Assembly: GCF_004210375.1 (NCBI RefSeq)
Contig: NC_134833.1
Coordinates: 143,212,127-143,276,126 of the forward strand
DNA: 64,000 bases
Direction of reading: 5' to 3'
DNA from: Tachypleus tridentatus
Taxonomy: Eukaryota > Arthropoda > Merostomata > Xiphosura > Limulidae
Shown in pieces: positions 57,061-64,000 of this stretch. The position numbers were made by a program, and so were the translations under genes. The notes below the pieces were generated by a model. That model searched no databases. It was not told the DNA's origin and worked only from the letters and a program-made list of their open reading frames with translations. Position 1 is the stretch's first letter. Every line of letters begins with the position of its first letter.

Positions 57061-58667
57061 TATTTTAAACAGAAAGAAAGACTGTGTTGGTTATTGAATG
57101 GATAGTTTTCTTTAGAGAAAATTAAAAACATAGGGATGAATCAAATAATACCCTTCACAAGTCTTTTGTACTAAGACAGCAGTTTCAATATCAGACCAGG
57201 TGTACGTAGTAATAGAAAGTAATGTGTTTTTTTAATGTTTTCTGTTCTTTTATATATATATATTTTGTGGGGTTTTTTATGAAGTGAAAAGGTACAGACT
57301 AGTTTGAGTTGTAATTCTGAACAGATTGTGTAACATTAATATTCACAAATTTGTTTTTAACACAGTGCTTACTGATTTTTGTCAAACACAGAATTTACCT
57401 TTCTGGCAGTAGGAAGGGTCCGAGGCTCAGGTCCAGAAAGCCATTAATTTTAGTAAGACTGTTGGTAGGCATTTGGGCTAGCAGGGCTTGATCATTCAGA
57501 GTTTCTTCTTGCATGTATCTCTTTAGAAACTGAGCACAAACTAGTTAATATTGTTTAAAATTTTCTAGAATTTTTGCTACAGTTTTTCTTTTAGTTGGAG
57601 CTATGTAAAATCATTTAAGGCTTTGACTTTGTAGGCTACTTCCCAGCAATGCCATGTTGTTTATTGTAAAGATCTGAAAGTAATAAGCTCATACATAAGA
57701 CACATTGCATGATGATATATTGGCTACTTTTACACAGAGGAGTGTGTTTTAGTGTAAGTTTCAAGTCATTTTGAGGAAACAGTTAGTGTTAAAAAGAAGG
57801 TGAGTTATGTGAAATAGGAGAACAATTAAGATATGTAGTGAACATTTTTTAATATTTGTGTTCATTGATTGTTATCTCGACATTTAAACTTGAAACATAA
57901 TTCTTGCCAATATGTTATTACTATCATGAATTATTTCATAATGTCTGTAATTAAAGTATTATTACTGTTTACAGTTAAACCTTGATAATATATTGCATTA
58001 TATTTTAGTTAAATACATGAAATATAAAGTAATTAATATAGTGACTGAAAGAATTATGAAACCTATAGTAGTTTGGAAGTACTCAAGTAATGCATGGAAA
58101 CATTAATTAGGTTTGTGCTACAAACGTAATGTGGTGATTTACAAAAATAATTGAAAATTTTAAAGATGAAATCATGATGTCCTTGTGTATATAAAAAAAT
58201 AACAAGGTTTTCAGTTTAGTAGTAGTATATCTACTGGATTAATAAAAACAGGTGTGTGTGTGTGTGTCAAATATCTGAGATTACTTGTTGAAACATTTTG
58301 AACCTCCTTAATAGAAAAATGCTAGTACAGGATACTTCATCAGCTTAAGTTTTTGGCTGTATCATACAGAGTTGGCTAAAATGTTGTGTAATATTGAATG
58401 TGACAAAGTATGACACTCAGCTATTATTATAAGTTTTATTGTCATGTTTCTTTAGACCTAATAACACGATTACTGTAACCATGTAAGTTATAAGCGTTTT
58501 TAGTTAAATTAATTTCATTTTCACATGTGTATGTCCTTTCTGCACAATTTAAAATCAAAAGTGGAAGATTGTCTTAAGTGTTTGTACAATCAATTGGAGA
58601 AAAACTAATAGGTAAGCTCTTAAGTTATATATATATGTGATATAAGTCTCTACCATATATTATATAA

Positions 58668-58778
58668 TTCCTCTACACACCACTGGATGAGTCGGCAGTA
58701 TTCAGGGTTTGATTTTCTGTGTTGGACAGAGTGCAGATAACCTAGTGTAGTTTTGCATTAAAGCAAACAAGCAGTGTA
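58668..58778 (+). repeat. Decayed SINE-B/C copy
   Basis: GGTTTGATTTTCTGTGTTGG followed by GTGCAGATAACCTAGTGTAG and TTTTGCATTAAAGCAAACAA keeps the order B box, GCAGATA, TAGCTTTGC, tail. Confidence 0.5.
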
Positions 58779-59088
58779 ATTTTATAAGGTTTCTTGCTTT
58801 CTTTCACTGTGTCAAGTGTCTTTGTAACTTGAAGCCAGGATACCTAAACTTTGATTTATAAATACGTTAATGACTGTTGAGTTGTATATGTGCTTTCAAA
58901 CATTGTTATATCCTTTATCAAAATAATGTTTCACAGTAGATGAATATGCTTTTGCTACAGATTAAAAAGTACATTTTATGGATTACAGTGTTCCCCAAGT
59001 ACGCTTTAATACTTTCTCTGGTCATTATCAAAAACAAAATTAAGGTATGAATAATTATCATGACCAATAATAATTACGGAAGCTTATA

Positions 59089-59165
59089 CAACTGATTTAA
59101 TGTTAAGAAATAGGGCCACTATAATGCAACTGATTTTATGTTAAAAAATAGGACCACTATAATGC
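59089..59165. repeat. 38-bp tandem duplication
   Basis: CAACTGATTTAATGTTAAGA plus AATAGGGCCACTATAATG is repeated once with three or four differences. Confidence 0.8.
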
Positions 59166-60692
59166 ACGTTTAATATTTGAACTACTCTTATTTCTGATAC
59201 CCGTAGTGCTCATTGTGTAGCTTTGTGTTTAGTTCCAAACACTTTTAGTTTAATCATCATTGCTTTTATAAATAATAATAAAACTTTTAATTTATTTAAC
59301 AAATCTACGAACGGTAATCAATAGGCTTACTTATGTGGTGTAATGAAAATTAATGTCAAATGTGGGGTCCGATTTTGGGGAACCCTCATCCAAGTGTTTT
59401 ATCGAAGTACTCTGGTTCGTAAAGAAGTTAGGTAAAAACATTTACTTTCGTGCAAATCGAGACGGTTAGCTGGGCACTACATAGAAGTTGGTGAATCCAG
59501 CAGGAGTTTTTAAGAAATCCCCAAGTTCTCCTAGGGGTGAGGTGAACATTTTTATCTTTATTACACCTCAAGACTGAGACAATTCATTTAGTACAACTTA
59601 TAAGTAGGTGTAACCAATAGTGTCTGAAGAGTTACGTGACACACGTCCTGTATATAAATATCATATATATACAGATAGAACCTAAAATCGAAGTGGGGAG
59701 TATAGTTGTTCTTACCTGCTATGTGAGATTATATTTACAACAGAGGGCGCCAGCGTGTCACAGTGTAGAGTAGAGTGTAGTTTTCAGAATAATACGGTGG
59801 TTCCCAGACTGTTTCAAGTCTAAGACAGTCTTGAGAAAACGTTTGAACCCCAACCTATAATTTTAGCACTGTGATTGAAAAACTGCCGTAGTAAAAACAA
59901 TAACATCTGCTCTCTATATACTGTATAATTTAATTAATTCAAATTTTATCGGATTATTGTTTATGTTTATTTAGAATTAATATTAATTCAGTATCTTTGT
60001 TTTCGTCCGAATATTGGCGGTTTTTAGAAAAAGTTTAGCGGGTTTCACTTTGTGAGACACTGGCCTCGTGTACAGTATGAGGGTGATAGCATCAGGTTTT
60101 GGTGTTTATATGAAAAACAAGCTAACGGTGGAGTTTATTCTGGTACGTCGTAAAAATCATTTAATTTTAATTAAAAGTTCACTCATAACAATTGACGAAA
60201 GCTCTTTTGTATCAAAACCTTGAACCGACTTGTTTTTCTCACATAAGTTAACTATATTAAAATGTACCCCCACCACCAAAATACAACATCAAAAATAATG
60301 TCCCAATCTTAATTTCATCTACATATCCTTCTATAAATAATGACGCCTTTGGATTTGGGGGAGGTCCACAGGCTTTGAGATCTATAACGTATAGGAAGAA
60401 TACGTGTTTGTTGTTGACAGCCCCTCATCCTGAAACTATTTTAAAAAGAAAACGATTAGTAGTCTATCACAGGAATGTCAAGGCTGTCTTTCTCTATAGC
60501 CTAAAATACGTTTTTTTTTATTTACTGTGAATATACATGGTACGAAGTTACTGGGTTTCCTTTTATCAAACAAAAAGAGTGACTTTACAGTGAAATACAC
60601 CCTTACTTTTTTATCCATATTTTTCAAATATGTGTACTAGCTACAATATCTATTCGTTAGATCGGTGAAATAAAACTCCTTCGTATCAAATA

Positions 60693-60947
60693 GGCCTGGC
60701 ATGGCCGAGCGCGTGAGGCGTGCGACTCGTAATCCGAGGGTCGCGCTAAACATGCTCGCCCTCCCAGCCGTGGGGGCGTTATAATGTGACGGTCAATCCC
60801 ACTATTCGTTGGTAAAAGAGTAGCCCAAGAGTTGGCAGTGGATGGTGATGACTAGCTGCCTTCCCTCTAGTCTTACACTGCTAAATTAGGGATGGCTAGC
60901 ACAGATAGCCCTCGAGTAGCTTTGTGCGAAATTCCAAAAACAAAACA
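60693..60947 (+). repeat. SINE-A copy lacking its B box, with target duplication
   Basis: The head goes from GTAATCCGAGGGTCGCG directly to CTAAACATGCTCGCC. The roughly 18 bases holding the B box (present at 63617) are missing. A 12-bp duplication TCGTATCAAATA flanks it (60681-60692, 60948-60959). Confidence 0.95.
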
Positions 60948-60959
60948 TCGTATCAAATA

Positions 60960-62017
60960 ATAGGATTTTGTTTAAATCTTAACATAATAAACATTAAAAG
61001 TGTAATAAAAATACATAAAGGTACCAATACTGAAAATAAAGACATGCTGTTTTCAAGAATTCTAAAAGTAGTGGTTCAACAGTTCATTCTAATGTTGAGA
61101 GATATACAACGTCGGTAATTTTTTTCTGAAATTTGCGTGGGGAGGGTCCAACCTCCTATGATCTTTCTCTTATCATCCTATAACTGTGTTAAGTCCGGTG
61201 CTGATTGATCAAGAAATGTGGAAATTTATAAGGAACAGATACACGCCCACATGTATTTATACTAACGCTTGTTTATTAATTTTATACAGATGTAGGTATT
61301 GTAGTATTGTCTAATACAGAGGTCAGCTGCTACTTGAACTCATACAAGAGAGAAAGTTACATCTGTCAGCCTGTTTCTATGAGGTATTTGGATCTGTGTT
61401 TACTCCCGCTAATTTTGAGTTACCTGGTGCGAGTAAGTTAAATTTATATTGAACTCACCGTTATTAAGAGTTTTGAACGTTATTTGATACGTAGGCCTAC
61501 GACAACTTACAACAATATACAAGTGTTCAAGTTTGTATAAAGTTAAAGGAGAAAATAAAGTGGACTGAATTTAAATATTTTCGCTCGATAGTTTGAAAGA
61601 ACAACGCTAACACATTTAGTATCAGGAATAAGATAATGTGTTAGTAAAAACAGAAATATAAATATAATTGAAATAAAAAATTCAAACTGTTGAAGTTAGA
61701 AACCACGAGGTCTAGGAGTGAGGTTCAAGCACTTTTTGAGATTATTAAGACAAGATCATGAAGAAAAAGACATAATTTTAAAAAGGGCCAAGAAAATATT
61801 GATCGAAAATTAAAAGGCGGCTTATAAGAACGCGAGAGGAGTTAATAGAAAGTGGCGTACCATTTAAATAAAAATAAACTTAATTGAAGGCAATATAGAA
61901 AACTATTAAAAATGTAGAGAAAGATTATAACAATAAAACTGAAGAAGTATGTAAGACATGTAATGACAAAATTGAAGCACAATAATACTTTACTGTTAAA
62001 ATTACTGAAGATTTCTT
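60960..62017. other. Intergenic sequence between SINE copies
   Basis: AT-rich; I see nothing in it. Confidence 0.35.
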
Positions 62018-62133
62018 TTGGTGAGACAGCAGTCCGTTTACTGACTTACAACGCTAAAATCCGGAGTTCGATTCCTGGCAGTGGACAGAGCAGATAACCA
62101 AGTATGGCTTTGCTGTAAAATACACAACCAAAA
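62018..62133 (+). repeat. SINE-B copy
   Basis: CAGTCCGTTTACTGACTTAC, B box GGAGTTCGATTCCTGG, then CAGAGCAGATAACCAAGTAT and GGCTTTGCTGTAAAA. No clear target duplication. Confidence 0.8.
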
Positions 62134-62149
62134 GTGATCAATGAGTTAG

Positions 62150-62198
62150 TTAGTTTGTTTGTTTGTTTTTTGAATTTCGCACAAAGCTACTCGAGGGC
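62150..62198 (-). repeat. Severely 5'-truncated SINE-A tail with target duplication
   Basis: Only about 49 bp of the SINE-A 3' end in reverse (GTTTGTTTGTTTGTTTTTTG ... CTACTCGAGGG). It is flanked by a perfect 12-bp duplication TCAATGAGTTAG (62138-62149, 62199-62210). Confidence 0.88.
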
Positions 62199-62647
62199 TC
62201 AATGAGTTAGAAAAGAATATCAATGGCACATTAAAATAGTTGGAAAATGAATTATAAAATGCATAGAATAAACCAAGTATACCTCTTTCTGCACTTATTC
62301 AAGAGTTTCAGCCTAAAATAAACTGATTGATTTTAATTCTATGTTAAAATAACTCTCCATCTTCTTGTGAAAAAAAACTGCATACTATCTCGTACTTGTA
62401 TTCTAAGCCTTGTTTCAGATATTTTGCTAGGCCTCTGAATTGTTGTCATCAATCAAACACAGCTTCCTCTGGTTAACAAACAAATTACAACATTAAAAAT
62501 ACAGGTCACAACACGTACGGTAAAAGCTGTAGCTTGTAATAAAATATACTTAAAGAGTAAGAAAACTCAAAATGAAAATATATATTGTTGAATAATGTTT
62601 TTTAATATTTTATTCTAGATGTTTCGATTCCTAAAGATCTCGTATTC

Positions 62648-62896
62648 ATTACCAGGTGTTTAGTATGCTTGACTCGCACTATGAGGGTCGCAGGTTCGAA
62701 TCTTCATCCCTCCCTTTCAACCGGGTGGTGGCTTTCATTATGTTATGGTCAATCCCACTATTGTTTGGTAAAATTGTAACCCAAGTATAGGCAATTGGTG
62801 GTAATGATTAGATGCCTTCCATCTAGAGGATCGATTTAGGGACAGCTAGTGCAGATAGATCTCGTGTACCTTTGTATGAAATTCGAAACAAACAAA
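62648..62896 (+). repeat. Decayed SINE-A copy
   Basis: Head CTTGACTCGCACTATGAGGG with B box CAGGTTCGAATC, body CAATCCCACTATTGTTTGGT, and tail TGAAATTCGAAACAAACAAA. Several internal deletions relative to 63617. Confidence 0.8.
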
Positions 62897-63230
62897 CGAT
62901 TCCATATTAAATAAAGATCACTAATTATTTGAAACTAGTTACATTATTAATAAGTTCAATGCACATATCTTATTGAGAAAAATAGACAATCCAACTTCCT
63001 TTTCGTTAAGCATTAAAGACAAAACAGTTACTGTGTACCATGATTCAAAATTAAAGTAACAAAACCTCGTTACCCTTACTGAAGGATTATACAATGTTGG
63101 CATTGTCAAGTGCCTACAATTATTTCTAGCTATATTTTTAAAACTTAACTCTTAATATCATTTTCAAAAGTGCGAAAGGTGCCATATTCAATTGTATCTT
63201 TTTACTAATTAAAATAAAAAGACAGGAAAA

Positions 63231-63490
63231 GTTTTTGTACGTTTGAATTTCGTGCAAAGCTACTCGAGGGCTATCTGTGCTAGCCATCCCTAATTTAGTA
63301 CTGTAAGACTAAAGAGATGGAAACTAGTCATTACCATCCACTGCCAAACTTGGACTACTCTTTTACCAACGAATAGTGGGATTGACCATCACATTATAAC
63401 GCCCCCCATGGTTGAAAGGGCGAGCATGTTTGGTGTCACTGGGATTCGAACCGGGAACCCTAAGATTAAGACTCAAGTGCTGGGCCAAGT
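63231..63490 (-). repeat. SINE-A copy
   Basis: Reverse orientation, from GAATTTCGTGCAAAGCTACT to GGGATTCGAACCGGGAACCC. Nearly full length; no clear target duplication. Confidence 0.88.
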
Positions 63491-63616
63491 TTTTGCAACT
63501 AGTCAGTGAAAGACAAAAAGAAAAAAAAACCATTAAAATAAGGTTTAAAAACGCATATATTATTAATTTACTAACTGCATTATAGTTTTAACAATTTACA
63601 CATTTTCTGTCCTACT

Positions 63617-63885
63617 GGCCTGGCATGGCCTAGCGCGTAAGGCGTGCGACTCGTAATCCGAGGGTCGCGGGTTCGCGCCCGCGTCGCGCTAAACATGCTC
63701 GCCCTTCCAGCCGTGGGGGTGTATAATGTTACGGTCAATCCCACTATTCGTTGGTAAAAGAGTAGCCCAAGAGTTGGCGGTGGGTGGTGATGACTAGCTG
63801 CCTTCCCTCTAGTCTTACACTGCTAAATTAGGGACGGCTAGCACAGATAGCCCTCGTGTAGCTTTGTGCGAAATTCCCAAACAAA
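63617..63885 (+). repeat. SINE-A full copy, best preserved, with target duplication
   Basis: Head GGCCTGGCATGGCCTAGCGC with the intact B box GGGTTCGCGCCC, body and AAATTCCCAAACAAA tail. A 10-bp duplication CTGTCCTACT flanks it (63607-63616, 63886-63895). It differs little from the copy at 60693, so this subfamily was active recently. Confidence 0.96.
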
Positions 63886-64000
63886 CTGTCCTACTAATAA
63901 ATTACTACAAAGTGATCTTCATTGTATATTGTTCAAATTATTAATCTTTTTAAAATGTGTACATTTTTTAACACACAAGAGAATTGTAAAATATATTTTG

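Larger units (their letters stand above)
57061..60680. other. Intergenic sequence downstream of DRAP1
   Basis: No gene seen. Contains a short TG run (58252-58267), a decayed SINE-B/C (58668-58778) and a tandem duplication (59089-59165). The stretch 59360-59900 is less AT-rich but has no identifiable content. Confidence 0.4.

Noticed and set aside
59735-59760. CTCF-like motif (CAGAGGGCGCCAG)
   Set aside because: A single short match in a repeat-rich region; chance occurrence cannot be excluded and no neighbour supports an insulator.
63617-63700. Functional tRNA gene
   Set aside because: A and B boxes are present, but the sequence is the head of a SINE with body, tail and target duplication. 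The same holds for 54270, 42657 and 43679.

Overview
This window is animal nuclear DNA. It is AT-rich and intron-rich, with GT-AG introns from under 0.1 kb to about 7 kb, non-LTR and LTR retrotransposon relics, a pogo/Tigger DNA transposon and many tRNA-derived SINEs. There is no operon structure. The arthropod-like proteins and the dominant SINE family (tRNA-like head, CAAACAAA tail) suggest a chelicerate. A horseshoe crab is my best guess, but that rests on recollection of similar repeats and not on a search.

Two protein-coding genes can be followed exon by exon, both on the + strand. The first (1916-33212) is the 3' part of a TPR-CHAT gene: 17 exons and about 960 residues, with the 5' end upstream of the window. 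It carries TPR-like helices followed by a C-terminal CHAT (caspase-like) domain that keeps the His and Cys of the catalytic dyad on neighbouring exons. Its reading frame is broken twice by single bases, each beside a short homopolymer run (about 14016 and 30898). That pattern fits assembly indels, although real inactivating mutations or odd splicing remain possible. The second gene (46288-56184) is complete: seven exons, 217 codons, encoding the NC2-alpha/DRAP1 histone-fold transcriptional corepressor.

The introns of the first gene hold: a cysteine-rich protein relic (8606-9038); a 42-bp tandem repeat; an internally deleted Tigger element (21556-22847); a minus-strand Ty3/Gypsy pol relic (about 24380-26345); a 30-bp minisatellite (24651-25719) that is an in-frame expansion of codons of that Gypsy RNase H; a palindromic element (28301-28460); and a 43-bp minisatellite (29385-29985).

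The region between the genes (33.2-46.3 kb) contains the 3' UTR, a decayed CR1/L2-like LINE (35.8-38.4 kb), a SINE cluster with a 117-bp inverted duplication and two SINE-in-SINE nestings (39.2-41.0 kb), and a broken multi-TM chemoreceptor-like pseudogene split by a SINE (42.0-43.2 kb). Beyond DRAP1 (57-64 kb) I see no gene, only SINEs, several with clean target-site duplications. The first 1.25 kb is a decayed Jockey-like LINE. The two genes have no evident functional link.
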